A stretch of 64,000 bases of DNA, taken from NCBI RefSeq assembly GCF_000003855.2, contig NW_003101678.1, positions 2,359,134 to 2,423,133 of the forward strand, in the 5' to 3' direction. This DNA is from Blastomyces gilchristii SLH14081. Its lineage: Eukaryota; Ascomycota; Eurotiomycetes; Onygenales; Ajellomycetaceae. Shown here piece after piece: positions 24,305 through 36,304 of this stretch; positions within the stretch are counted from its first letter, which is position 1, and every line of letters starts with the position of its first letter. Made by a program: the position numbers and the translations under genes. The notes beneath the pieces are model-generated. The model searched no databases and was not told the origin of the DNA. It worked only from the letters and a program-made list of their open reading frames with translations.

Positions 24305-27300
24305 TTAATATATTTTAATCAGTGAAATCATAACATATGTGAGATCAGTCTGAAATTCAGTCTTGAAAATATCAAGAACAGTGTGATCAAGTGATAATTC
24401 TTGGAATTTATAAACAGTAATAGCATATGCAACTGTAATAGAGAACTGCATACAGCTACAGACTTGATTAATATGAGAAAAGTCATAACAGCTGTGAAAG
24501 ATAGACATAAGTTTAAGATTCTTTCATTTTAAATAAGCAGAGCTGTCATATTTATCAAAATTGATTAGCAGTGTAAATAAAGAATCTTGACAGAGATTCT
24601 TCATATCTGAACTTCATACAATATTATGAAGAATCTTAAGAGCACTGTTAACAAGGCTGCAGTCTGTTTAAATATTCTGTAAAAGTATGATTCAGCAGCT
24701 GATAAAGAGAGAAAGATTCTGATGAAGATTATTAGTCTTATCAGAATCTAACTGAGAAGTGTCTATATTAATATTTATAACCTGAATATTAATAACAGGT
24801 TGTTTACAGCTTTGAATAGTATTATTATTATAGATATGAACATGATACTTCTTTGTATAAATGTGAATTACATTCTCAAAGACTGAGATTTCATGAGAGA
24901 TAAGAGTCTGCATATACTTTGAAAGAAACTCTCAATCATTCAGAGTTAACTGATCAAGCTGAAGATTTTTCAGAATCTTACAGAACTGACAGCTGATGAC
25001 ATCTTCACTCACTTATTATCAAATCACAGTAAGTTGAATAATTTTACTAAAAGTTAAGTAGATTTAATGACTCTGAATATCTTCTTTATAATCAATACAC
25101 TCATTATGATAAAGCAGGGTTTGAAAAACAGATAAGAGCTGATAGAAATCTTCACTGAGAATGACACTGAGATTATCAAAATAAGCATTCTTATAAGATA
25201 ATATGTAATAATAGATCTGATTAATTCATAAAAGTTACTGTAAATCAATTATTGACTTTTCATCAATTAATAGATAGTGAACACCCTTAAAAAGAGCCTG
25301 TAAAGATTGAAGATTTTAAGAATTAAACAGTTCATATGACATATTCTTGTATATGAGAAGGTGAAATAACACATATAAGGTTTGAGTATTAATGAAGTAA
25401 GCAGCTATATCAGTCAATACAGCTTGAATAATTGAGATTAAGAGATCTTGAGTCTCTGCAAGATTTTGAAGAGTTGTAGATAAAATTATAATCAGATAAG
25501 TTTTATCAGTGTTATCTTTATTATCTAGATTAATTAGCAAAGAATCTGAGAACTCACTGTTAAGAATCTCAGTATAATAATAGAGAATAGTGTTATGAAG
25601 AAGGTATTAATCAGAATCTAGAGTCTTGAGTGAGTTATATTCATAAAGAGTAGTGTCTGCAGAGAAGTCAGTCTTTATATTATTTTAAAATTCTATGTCA
25701 AGATTGATATAAGTGTTAACATGAGAGCTTCAATCATAGTTGAAATCTAAGAATCAATGATTAAGCTGTTCACAGTTTCAGATATCAATAAGATTATTAT
25801 TATCATACTGTGAATTTTGATAGATAAGTAATACTTAAGAGAGATCAAGCTCTTCTTTATTATTCTGATTATCTTCAAACTCAGGTTCTGATTGCAGTAT
25901 ATCTTCATTATAGACATCAACTGAGTGATTATAAGAAAGACAGCAATAATTAAAGACCTCTGTAAAAGAGAGTTAAGAAGTGAGAAGATCAATAATCTTG
26001 AGATCTTTAATTTAATGAAAAGAATAATAAAGAAGAAGTTTGATATAAGTATAGTTCTCTGAATTAGTTTTGAACTGATAAACAGAAAAGTAGATCAATA
26101 CTTGAGATTTTATATAAGAATATCTCTTAATTTAATGACTGTGAGAAAAGATTTAAAGAAATTTAAAAAATAAAAGATTTTCAAATTCAGTTGACTACTG
26201 CTTATATTTTTTCAAAAAGAATGAATTATATTATAATTCATCAGATTTAAGAATATAGCTATAATAATATTAAGATTCAGACTAATAATCAACTATAATT
26301 AACTTATAAGAACTTATTTATAAAGAAAGATTTAAAAGAAGATAATAAACCTTCTAAGCAGATCAATCACACTTATCAATAAATCAATTTATAAGTTTAA
26401 CAACTGTAGAGAGTAGTGAGTAACTTGAACTAACTCTTGAAATCACTTATTAAATAATCTGATAATAGAATTCTGTGTCTATTTCAGTGTTAACAATGTA
26501 CTTAGACAGATAATCAAGAACAGTATAACTGTTAGTGTAGAGAGTAATATCAGTATTTACTAGTCAGTTAACTGTAATCAATCTGTTATAGTTATTAAGA
26601 ATTGAGTTATTATAATAAAGATACAGTCAGTAATATCTACTACTCAAAGATTTGAGAATAGCATAGTCAGTCTGATATTTATACAGAAAGTAAAATCAGT
26701 AATATAGATTATCAGTGACTCAGTGTTTATAAATACAGTACTTTTTACTACAGTGATGATATTAAACACAGTTGAGAACTGTAGATAAATATTCAATGAT
26801 ATTCATCTGATTAGAATAACTGAGAGAAAGTGATAACTGTGTATCTTCAGACTGAGTGTGATTAGACTCAGAATTCTCAGCTGTAATAATAAGATCTCAG
26901 TAGTTAGTAAAGACTTAATGAGAGTCTTCATTCATATCAAGTTCAGAATTCAGTGCATTCTTATATTAAAATATACTATATAAGTGCACTGATTCACAAT
27001 CTTGTCACTTGTAATAAGTTCAGTAACTTAGAATTTTAAATTTCAGATCTAGAATCTTTTTCTTGAAAATTGTAAGTTATAGATGAAAGTAATATACAAC
27101 TATAGTGAGATAGTTATAAATACTATCTCTTACAAACTTTAATCTCTCAAGATCAGTGTCATGCTTTTAAATAATATAGTCAGAAAAGTGATATATCAGA
27201 TTATTTCAGTGATAATCTACAGCTAAGAGAGTAAGAAATAGATACAGAGATCTGATATTTTAAATATAGACTTATAGCTGATAATATTTTATATCTTAAA

Positions 27301-29300
27301 AAGAATAAGTTTTACAAAGACTCTCTGCAAACTGTGTAAGTAAATTTAAAATTATGATAGATTATAAAGTATTAGTAGTAAAAGCAGTCTGCAGCTTCTG
27401 TAAAGTGAGGTTCTTAATAAGAGAGTTAGTTGAATTATAGAAAAAGCAGTCTCAATTATTACTCTATCTATAGAATAGAGAATTGAAAAGAATATATTAA
27501 AAATAGCTATAACAGACAAAGTGACTGTTATAATATTTAAGAAGAAACTATATATAATCTGTAAGACTAATTATTCTTTATCTAGAAAGAATGAATTCAG
27601 CTTCATCTCATAAGAAAAGTATTGAAAAGACTTAAGAAAAGAGTGAATGAGTGTTGTTAAACTCACTAAGTAATATATTATAAACTGAAGACAGAGTGAG
27701 ATGATCAATTTATTCTTACTATAATATTTTAAGTTCATAATAAAGTTATTTAACTTCAGACTGTGAGATTAAAAGATCTGAAATATTAAAGTATTCAGAT
27801 AAGATATTTAAGTTATTAAGATTTAAATAATTCTTATTCTTAATAGCTATTAATTCTTACTTATTAAGCTTGTGAAAAGAAATCTGATCAGAGATATCTT
27901 TATTTTCAGATAACTAATTTCAAGTCTTTTTATCAATCACAATGTTCTGATAACTGAGATAGTTTTTATAGAGATAGATTAATCATTGAATAATAGCTTC
28001 TTTATAAACTATAAAATCTCAGTGAAACTGATATTGTAAGTAAGAATCTGTATTTAAATTTAAAGACTTTAATATAATAATATCAAGATTCTTAGAAAGA
28101 AGTGAGAGAGTGTTATAAATATAATCAGTATCTCTAAGAAAGTTAATAATATAATCTTTATACTTATACTGATATTCTCTGACTTAACAGATCTTAATAA
28201 AGATATATATATATGAAATTAATATCTCTTCAATCTGACTAAGAATAGAAAGATCTGAATTAAAATTACTGAAATTAAGATTATTCTCTTAAGAGAATAA
28301 AAACAGCTTATCAGATAGCTATCTCAAATTAATAGTATAATAATAAGTATAAATATTATTATGAAGATTTATTCTGAATTAGTGAATTTGATAACAGCTA
28401 CAGATCTTTATCTGTAAATCTTCAAATATGTTATAAAATTTCTCTATACACTGTTAATTATCAGAATTAATAGCTGAATCTGTAAGATAAGTAGAACTCT
28501 GAGAATTTATTAAAGAATCTGAGATAATTACAGTCTATAACTGATTATATTTCTGAAGAATTATGAGAACTTCTATATTTAATATATTAATTAAGCTTTC
28601 AGACTATATAAAGTATTAGAATATTAAGAGACTATTAACTCTTTTATTAAGTTAATTAATGAATAAATCTGCAGAACTCTGAGAAACAGAGTTTTAAAAA
28701 GTTAAGAATAAGAAAAACAGTGTAAAAGCTGTCTACAGTAAAAGTATATCTATAAAAGTGAAATAAGATTAACTTAGAGATGAGTTGAACAATAATATAG
28801 ATAATTAATAAAAGACTGAAGAGAGATCTGCAGAATTAAAAGATGAATTAATTATCAAAGATAATAATCACAGCTGTTTTCTTAATTAAGTTAAGAATAA
28901 AGTTAATGAGAAATACTCTTTATAATATCTGATAATATAATAAGCTCTTTGAATAATAGTTTTCTTTTTACAGACTACTGTTAATAAAGATATATCAGAA
29001 CTATGAATCTTATAGTAATAAAACTTAATCTCAGATAATATATCTATTTTAATAAACTGTTTACAGATCTGAGAGACTGCTATTAATTATATAAAGTATT
29101 AATATATCTGAGATAATAAGAGAAGTTCAGACTTATTTATTATAGAATCTGTGACTATAGAAGAATCTGATTTCACTGTACATATTTATTTACAATTCTA
29201 CACAGTGTAAAGAGATAATCAGTGATAGAAAAGATGTAATAAAAGAAGATTACAATATCTGAGTTCTCTGAGTGTGATATTGAAGACAGATAGCTGTAGA
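24305..29300 (-). mobile_element. Helitron-like RepHel remnant, minus strand
   Basis: Three minus-strand pieces identify a Pif1-type helicase as found in Helitrons. One carries the Walker A block at 25,316-25,540. One, at 24,692-24,913, matches the segment after motif III (YTKKYHVHIYNNNTIQS). The last, at 24,305-24,508, matches the C-terminal motifs (TVAYAITVYKFQELSLDHTV, then LDIFKTEFQTDLTYV). The upstream 26,000-29,300 should hold the N-terminal and Rep regions, but I could not pick out the HUH or Tyr motifs. Frames are broken throughout. Confidence 0.75.
25316..25540 (-). pseudogene. Helitron helicase Walker A segment
   Basis: The reading LDNKDNTDKTYLIIILSTTL, then QAVLTDIAAYFINTQTLYVL, matches the Pif1/Helitron pattern GPGGTGKTxLIxxLxxxL, then xAPTGVAAxxIxGxTLHSL. 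In this copy the glycines of the P-loop are replaced by Asp or Asn (DNTDKT for GGTGKT). Gly-to-Asp is what GG-to-GA change produces. ATP binding would be lost. Confidence 0.85.
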
Positions 29301-29419
29301 AGTAGTAGAATGCTATAAAGAAATAAATTAATCAAGAGACTGATTTCATAAGCAGTGAACACAGACTTTTAATATGTTATTCATTCTTGAGAATCTATGA
29401 AAAATAATTGATCAGATGT

Positions 29420-29568
29420 ATTATCTATTCAAGAATCTGTACAGAGTAGATAGTTAATAAGATATGTGATCTATTATTCAAGAATCTGTATGAAGTAGAT
29501 AGTTGATAAGATATGTGATCTATTATTCAAGAATCTGTACAGAGTAGATGATTGATGAGATGAAAGAT
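29420..29568. repeat. 49-bp tandem repeat, three copies
   Basis: The core TTCAAGAATCTGTACAGAGT recurs with its Cs at 29,430, 29,479 and 29,528, an exact 49-bp period. Copies differ by a few transitions. It marks the right edge of the AT-rich block. Confidence 0.9.
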
Positions 29569-29639
29569 GAACATGTTATGAGCATGCAGAGATGCAGCCA
29601 TAGTGAAATGTCACAGGATTGTGCTTCACTTAATTCTAC

Positions 29640-29758
29640 ATCAATCAGTGAGCTGTATTCGCGCCAAGAACCTCAAAAAGGAAATTCTCCACTTTTAATG
29701 ACCAGGGTTTTCATCATATATTTGCTTCGCTTCGCTCCGCAAATTATTTATATAGTGA
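29640..29758 (-). mobile_element. Possible Helitron 5' terminal region with GCGGAGCGAAGC motif
   Basis: On the minus strand from 29,758 the sequence reads TCACTATATAAATAATTTGC, followed by GGAGCGAAGCGAAGCAAA. A TC start and GC-rich AGCG repeats are seen at some fungal Helitron ends, and the remnant helicase to the left has the right orientation. The expected A before the TC is absent (it is T), and no matching 3' end was found, so this is tentative. Confidence 0.35.
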
Positions 29759-29853
29759 AAATCATTTTCTTCTAATCTATTGATTAACTCTCTATAGTCA
29801 AGAACTGATCTCAGATTGTGAATGTAATCAATAGATTATGATAAAATCATTTT
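29758..29853. repeat. 29-bp imperfect inverted repeat around a 38-nt spacer
   Basis: The left arm is 29,758-29,786 and the right arm is 29,825-29,853. The inner 14 bp (TAATCTATTGATTA and TAATCAATAGATTA) are a perfect inverted repeat, and the outer 15 bp are nearly so. It lies between the GC-rich motif and the tRNA-like sequence. Confidence 0.85.
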
Positions 29854-29854
29854 G

Positions 29855-29976
29855 TGATAGAGACAGGATTTGAACCTTGCAACCCTGATGTCTAAGAAGG
29901 ATCATCCCCTATAGTCAGTTCCTACTTCCCATGAGCCCTCCATGGACAGCGCTTTCACCAACTACGCTATCCACCC
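29855..29976 (-). pseudogene. tRNA-like sequence with A and B boxes, degenerate or SINE head
   Basis: The minus strand contains TAGCGTAGTTGGTGAAAGCG, close to an internal A box, and GGTTCAAATCC, an exact B box, separated by room for an intron of about 49 nt. The D and anticodon stems can be partly drawn, with a possible GGA anticodon, but the acceptor stem (GGGTGGA with CTCTATC) pairs badly. A functional tRNA is therefore unlikely; a decayed tRNA gene or the head of a tRNA-derived SINE fits better. Confidence 0.4.
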
Positions 29977-30065
29977 CACCCCTTTCTTCTTGTGAATTCT
30001 ATCATCAGTTCAGCCGAGTTAGCAATGCTACACAGTATTGGAAATGGGCTTGGACAGTGTCCTTC

Positions 30066-31721
30066 TTAGATGGCCCCTTTTATACCCCGTGAGGAAGACC
30101 AACACTTCCTCGCTGCCTCTTCCGCATCATAGCCCCAGATTGCTCTCTGTGTCTCCCTGTCGTTCCACGTATCGGGATTCTTGGCGCCCTTCATTGCAGC
30201 TGCAAACCGCTCATCCCTCTTGACTTGCTCTGGCCCGTCAGGAAGATGCAGTTCGATTCGAATATCGGTGCCAGATTGCTGGATTCGTTCTGCGCGGGCT
30301 TTTCGACACTTCTCATAAACGTACAGTGCAAATGGGACGTCTTTCGCCGTCTCTATTTGGGATAATACCACCCCAAGAGCGGCTGCATCCTCAAGGGCTT
30401 GAGCGGCACCTTGTGCTATGTAAGGTCTATGACGACCAGTAAGCGTTGGCCTATATATACCCCTTACTTTCATCAAGCCTACAAATTTCGATTGTTCGTG
30501 CAACTTACAGCATAGGATGACATGCATCCCCAACCAGGGCGCAGGAGCCTTTTACCCACGTTTGCAATCGCGGATGCAAACAGAGTCTTGACTTTAACAC
30601 ACTCGTGGACGACGCAACTAGCTTTGAAAGTCGGGGATCCCACCCACCAAACGCCTCCATAATCTCCTCTCTTGTCCCGGGGATAGTCCAGGACTCGCCA
30701 GTTGGCCCGTTGTCAGGATGGACGAAGACAGAGTTATACAGCTGGTGGTTCCGTATCGGGTAGCCGATGACATGCCGGTGCGGACCAACCCATCGCACTG
30801 CCTGTGGTTTGTTTATTAACTTCGCAGTCTCTTCATCCTCCAGCATTTTCTCACGTGGTATGAGGATCCGGAAAGCTACGTCCCCACTAGGCTGTACTCT
30901 ATGACCGATACCTGGAAACATCTTCCTTCTGACAGTGGATTTGATACCATCAGCTGCAATAACTACATCACCATATACTGCCTTCCCGCATTGTAGGTGA
31001 ACTGCTGTAAGATCGAAGTCGATATCAGTAACGGTGGCACCCGCTCGTATTTGAATATTATCTAGCTCCAAAATTCTGTCAAGGAGGGCTTTTTGGAGGT
31101 CTCCACGGTGAATGGCGGCAGCTTCGCCGTACTGATGGTTAACGGCAGTTTCGTTCAGGACTCGTCCATCCTGCCATCGGACGACTTGGATGCGCTCAAG
31201 GACAACGCTGGTCTTTTTGATCGCCGGCTCAACTCCCAAACCTAAAATAGGAAATGTTGACAAGTGGATCCGCCAATGTCAATCATGTCAGATCACTTAC
31301 GCCGAAGGACGCTTCGCATGTTCGGGGAAATCTGAATTCCCGCGCCTAGCTCCCGAATCTACACAAATAATCCATGATTATTTCAGCCTGGCGATGCCTT
31401 TAACTGGTGGCTTATCAACCCATACCTGGGGGGCAGATTCGAGTATGAGAATCCTGTGTCCCCGGATTGCCAAAGAAATCGCGGTCGCGAGGCCTCCAAT
31501 GCCTTCAAAAGGGACGGGCCACAAGTTAATATCGTTTTCCTATGATCCCTCCCCATCGTCTACCGATTGCGAGTTTGCATACCTGCTCTATCTCATATCG
31601 TAAGCGCAAGGGCAACAACAGACAACAGCGACAATCAAGTATATATAAGCAATATGATTTCAAAAATTCCTTACCCAACAACAACCACCCTTAGAGGCCG
31701 CCGGGCTTGGAGGATCTCCAT
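30066..31721 (-). CDS. FAD-dependent monooxygenase (salicylate hydroxylase-like)
   Basis: Class A flavoprotein monooxygenases use FAD and NAD(P)H to hydroxylate aromatic or polyketide-like substrates. Exons as I read them: 31,721-31,675, 31,502-31,426, 31,358-31,301, 31,241-30,509 and 30,426-30,066. Visible motifs are VVVVG plus GIGGLATAISLAIRGH (the GxGxxG FAD site), GAGIQISPN, then GDVVIAADGIKSTVR (the DG motif) and GDACHPMLPYIAQGAAQALE (FAD ribose site). Protein length would be about 425 residues, normal for the family. The last three introns close in frame. The first (31,503-31,674) is one base out and would leave a residue missing from GxGxxG, so either the splice site differs or the gene is damaged. 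It is the first gene after the transposon block. The substrate is unknown. Confidence 0.85.
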
Positions 31722-34655
31722 TCCGTCATCTAACCCCAGAGACTAATTCAACTTGGAAGGGTATAAAGAGTAGAAAATAGTCGTGATACCGACCACCAAA
31801 GTTATGCTGGTCGACAGGGACAATATCTCGAGTATTGCGGCCCGCCCCTTTTTGGAATGGGTGCCAGTATATATAGAATATAAAGAAAACCACGTTACAT
31901 CCACCCTACCCAGCGTTTTGGAATGGGCCCATGCCCACCCTCAGCTCGTCCGTCCCAGGATTCCATATCTGTCACCCTATGCGCCACGTCGCACCCATGT
32001 CCAAATGCAAAGATAGTCATTCTTGCCCGGTAGCTCCGCGAAAGCAGATCCTCCAGCAGGGATGTTTTTGAAATCATTCAATTCGTCCCGGATATTCATT
32101 TTGGCCTCGTGGACGGATGCTGGCGAGCCAATAGCCCTAGTTCTGCTAGGTTCCCAAGATCCTGATCCGGCAGGGTATCATTTCCCGGTTCTGCGCAGAC
32201 TGCATCTCTTTACTCGTATCCGTCGATAAATGAAACGTGGGAGGGCTGGTTTTCCAAACTAATTCATCGACGGAGAAGCCCCACGTATTTTCCACGTATT
32301 TTTTTTTGGCAAAAGTCACACCTTAATCCTTGTCGGTGATCCCGCTGTTACAACACTATGATTCAATAGTAGAGATAAGTAGATGCCGGACTCACCATTT
32401 GCTAGCTAGTAGAGTCTTAACAAACTTGAAACGCTAGGACCTTGATGCTCTGGTCAAAGTGATTTTGCCGAAAATAATGATCCAGCTACCTCAACTCCCC
32501 TCCTCTCCATCCCAATCAACTTCAATACTTGGCGGAGCCTCAACCCCGTTTGCCAGGGATGGACGAGCAAGACAAGCTACCAATTGCTCGCTGGCAAGAT
32601 TATTCGATATAAACACGGCTTTACTCGACATTCTCTCTGCCGGTAATTTTATTTTCTGTCGCCTTCGGATCCGATCCCCTCTGCTCAGAAGGTCCGTACA
32701 TGTATAGACGTCATCTCACCAGGTGCTTCGGCATGATGTCCGGTATGGGATTCTTCTAAGCTATTAAAAACGCAGGAAATTCCTTTGAAGAAAATAAGAT
32801 ATGATGAGACAGAGTGACAAAGGAATGAATTAGTCATCAAGAAGAACGGTATAAAAAGTGAAATGAAGTGAAGGAAGGAAAATGTCATTTTCGATCTGAA
32901 TATTCAGATGTGGGATCCGTTGTTAGTCCCGTCTGCGTAGTAGGCATGCAACCTGATATCCCTGTATCAGGCTGTGATCCTTAAGTCAACCTGCATCTGC
33001 AGGGTGCGTCTGACAGGTCCAAGCAAAATAGGTAAAAATTTCCAAAATATCAAACATTTAAAATATTTACCGGCGACACTCCTCCTAAAAAGCAGTAAAA
33101 ATATTTTGATGCATTCAAACCGGCTTTTTGCCTGATGCGACATCCAAAGTCAATCATGTGAGCTGAAGACAGGTATGGTATGGTGATGGTGATATCAGAT
33201 TGTGGATCTCATGTCCAAAAATTAGCTGTGCCCTGGCACAGATCGATTAGGTACACGAAACGTTTAGTACATACATCCATGTACATGTATTCCATATATC
33301 ATTGTATTCCGTACGGCTATGCCTTCTTGGCTTTCCACCGTGAGAAGAAATGATGCGCAAGTTACACAAATTGGGCTTTGAAATATCCCATTACAACATC
33401 CAGCCAATCAATCCGGAGAGTCGAAATGGCGATTGATGAATGGAATATAGAACCATCATTGATACACGGCCAATCATTTCCCTGATCTCCTCGGATGAAA
33501 GCTGCAGCATATGCGACCGTTATACAGTCGCTGAGTTTTTGCCCCAATCTGGGTATATTGCGGAGGAGAGTTCCCAGGTTGTGGGATGATCTCAGCCTCA
33601 GCTGTAAAATGACCAGTTCCCGCCACATCATGGTGTCGGCTGGTTGCGCGTATGGCGAGCGTGTGGATTGCTGTTCCACAGGTGACAAGTGCAGGAGGAG
33701 CTGAGACTCCAATCCAAACTGGAGATGTTTTCCTGTGCTTTTTCGGCAAGGGCGAGTTTAAGGACACGTGGGGGATGTGGCATAGGGATTACTGATAGGT
33801 AAGCATGGGAAGCGCTATTGAATGATGAAATGGCCTGAGCCAGCTAACACTCTTGAGACATGCCTGATTTGAGACAGAGGAGCATTTGCTATAACTTTTT
33901 ATCATAAATGGGGATCCCATCGGAAGCATTGACCTCTGCTGGTGCACTGGTTTCTTCCCTTGTTTTTGTTTTCCATAATCGAACTAGAGAGAGATTTGGA
34001 GCTGCTTGCTCAGAGAAGCGGCTGGCTTCACTTCAGACGTTCAAAAAGCGCGCCTCTTTCGCAGAATAAATTGCTAAATGCGGGAATGGATGCCATGCCA
34101 AAACATGCGTTCTCCGGAGCGAAGTTGGTCTGCGATGAGATGATGGGTCAGGATTGTCGGGATGGGGGAGATTGTATACATTTCTGGCGATTCCGTTCGA
34201 CACGTTGGGCCAGAAGCCATGAGCGGCGGCTAAGACTTCCCCTTGTTGACAATTCTACCCGCCCCGCATTTCCGGAATTGGTTCCGCGCGCTTATCCTCG
34301 GTTAAACCGACTGCAGAAGAGCGCGCTAGCTGCTGCAGCCGAAAGCGCAACAACGGCAACAATTCCGGATGACGTCAGCATGATGCGCCTGAAGATGCAA
34401 CATCGAGGGTTCGTTCGGACTTGCAAGCGATAGATGCTAGAGGTTGTTGTTAAGATACTACTTACAGCTGCTGTGCTAGATATTGTCACCATCTTCTCAA
34501 ATTCTGTCCTACATAAACCATTTCCTTCTCCTCACACACTGGGCTCAGTGAGCTAGATTCGGTAATTTCACCCATACATAGCCAACACTTAACAGTCACA
34601 CACTCACACACTCACAATATATATATATATAGATATATATACATACAGCGCCATC
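31722..34655. other. Long intergenic region upstream of hmgA, no supported gene
   Basis: About 2.9 kb of normal composition. Several short open frames on both strands (for example 33,942-34,433 plus and 33,362-33,712 minus) overlap one another and match no family I know. In related fungi fahA and maiA lie on this side of hmgA, but I find no trace of their motifs. An AT repeat at 34,618-34,640 precedes the hmgA start. Confidence 0.6.
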
Positions 34656-36304
34656 ATGCCCGTCTCAGACTTCTCCACGCCGGAGAAATACACCTACCTC
34701 AATGGCTTCGGCTCCTATCACGAGTAAGCTCCAGATGGGTACCTTCCGAGTCCATTCTGCCAATCCCCCGCGAAACTGACATCCACCCGCATCCAGGTCG
34801 GAAGCCATTGAAGGCGCCTTGCCAATCGGGCAGAACTCGCCACAGATGCCCTCCTATGGCCTCTACGCAGAGAAGCTCTCCGGCACAGCCTTTACCGCTC
34901 CTCGCCATGAGAACCAGCAAACATGGCTCTACCGGATCTTACCCTCAGCCGCCCACCAACCCTTCGTCGAAGTAGACTCCTCCACCTACCACACCAGCCT
35001 GTCCAAGGATGCCAGCTCTCTCAAACAGATCCCTAACCAGCTGCGGTGGAACCCCTTCGATTTCAACGAGGACGTTGACTGGGTGAATGGGCTGCATCTG
35101 GTTGCTGGCGCAGGAGAACCTGCAATGAAGACTGGCTTGGGAATCCTCATCTTTGCTGTAGGCAAGGACATGGGCAATGAAGCGTTTTATTCGGCGGACG
35201 GGGACTTTCTGATCGTGCCGCAGCATGGTGTTTTGGATATCCAGACTGAGCTGGGGAAACTCCTCGTGCGTCCGAATGAGATTTGTGTCATTCCCCGCGG
35301 TGTTAGGTTAGTTTTTATATCCTACCCAATTTAAAATATATAAAATGAAGGTATCTCTTCCACATTTGTGAAATAACCGCTAATATACCAAGCAGATACC
35401 GCGTCGCTCTCCCCACCGGCCCTGCCCGCGGCTACATCTGTGAACTCTACCAGGGCCACTACCAACTCCCCGAACTGGGCCCTATCGGCTCCAACGGACT
35501 CGCCAACGCCCGCGACTTCCAAGCCCCAACCGCCTGCTTCATCGACGACGAAGACGATGAAGCCGTCGCCAAAGGCGCTACACGACCCGAATGGCGCCTC
35601 CACAGCAAATTCAACAATACCCTCTTCACCGCCCGCCAATCGCACACCCCCTTTGACGTCGTCGCCTGGCACGGCAACTACTACCCCTACAAATACGATC
35701 TAGGCCGCTTCAACACCATCGGCTCCATCTCCTTCGACCACCCGGATCCATCCATCTTCACCGTCCTCACGGGTCCCTCAGACCACGTCGGCACGGCCAT
35801 TGCGGACTTTGTGATCTTCCCCCCGCGCTGGCTGGTGGCCGAACACACCTTCCGCCCGCCCTGGTACCACCGCAACACGATGTCAGAGTTCATGGGCCTG
35901 ATTTCCGGTGATTATGATGCGAAGATTGGCGGGGGGTTCCGACCTGCGGGGGCCAGTTTGCATAATGTGATGAGCGCGCATGGGCCGGATGCGCAGACGC
36001 ATCAGGCGGCGAGTCAGGCGGAGTTGTCGCCGAAGAAGGTTGGGCAGGGGAGTTTGGCGTTTATGTTTGAGAGGTTTGTAGCGTTTCTCTTTACCATTTA
36101 CTTACTTCTATTCCCCTCTTTCTATATGTGTGAATTGCTTTTGCTAACGTGTTTATTGTTGAATGTAGTTGCTTGATGGTTGGGGTGTCAGAGTGGGGGC
36201 TGAAGACGTGTCAGAAGGTGCGGGAGGATTATAACGCTGAGAGCTGGATGCCGTTGAAGCGTAATTTCCAGAATCCGAAGAAGAAGGGGCTGGTAGTTAG
36301 TTGA
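34656..36304 (+). CDS. hmgA: Homogentisate 1,2-dioxygenase
   Basis: This Fe(II) enzyme of the cytosol opens the ring of homogentisate to maleylacetoacetate in Tyr and Phe breakdown. Four exons (34,656-34,723, 34,797-35,306, 35,396-36,073, 36,169-36,304) give 463 residues, with all junctions in frame. The start [20 protein letters not shown] has the typical YLNGFGS beginning. Family signatures are [68 protein letters not shown] and [16 protein letters not shown]. The last two blocks carry the His and Glu ligands of the iron site. It converges on the hmgX-like gene, with 345 bp between the stops. No lesion was seen. Loss of this enzyme in fungi leads to homogentisate build-up and pyomelanin. 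Confidence 0.97.

Larger units (their letters stand above)
1..29560. other. Hypermutated AT-rich transposon block
   Basis: The whole stretch is AT-rich and made almost entirely of degraded transposons. Reading line by line, CpG and CpC/GpG are very rare, while CpA, CpT, TpG and ApG remain common. In recognisable coding pieces Trp codons appear as TGA, Pro as Ser or Leu, Arg as Cys or Gln, and Gly as Asp, Ser or Arg. This fits C-to-T change mainly at C followed by C or G, on both strands. Repeat-induced point mutation (RIP) in fungi is the known class of process; the classic Neurospora form prefers CpA. No intact gene is visible here. The edge lies between about 29,560 and 29,640, where CpG returns. 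Confidence 0.9.

Noticed and set aside
1..29560. CRISPR arrays, bacterial operons or phage features
   Set aside because: The repeats are transposon-derived and the genes in the window have spliceosomal introns; the sequence is fungal.
33942..34433. 163-residue plus-strand open frame upstream of hmgA
   Set aside because: No domain, no recognisable family, overlapping frames of similar size on the other strand, and low similarity to any expected cluster gene.
34699..35893. Several minus-strand and alternative-frame open frames over hmgA
   Set aside because: They are shadows of the hmgA exons, whose frame is fixed by family signatures and in-frame introns.
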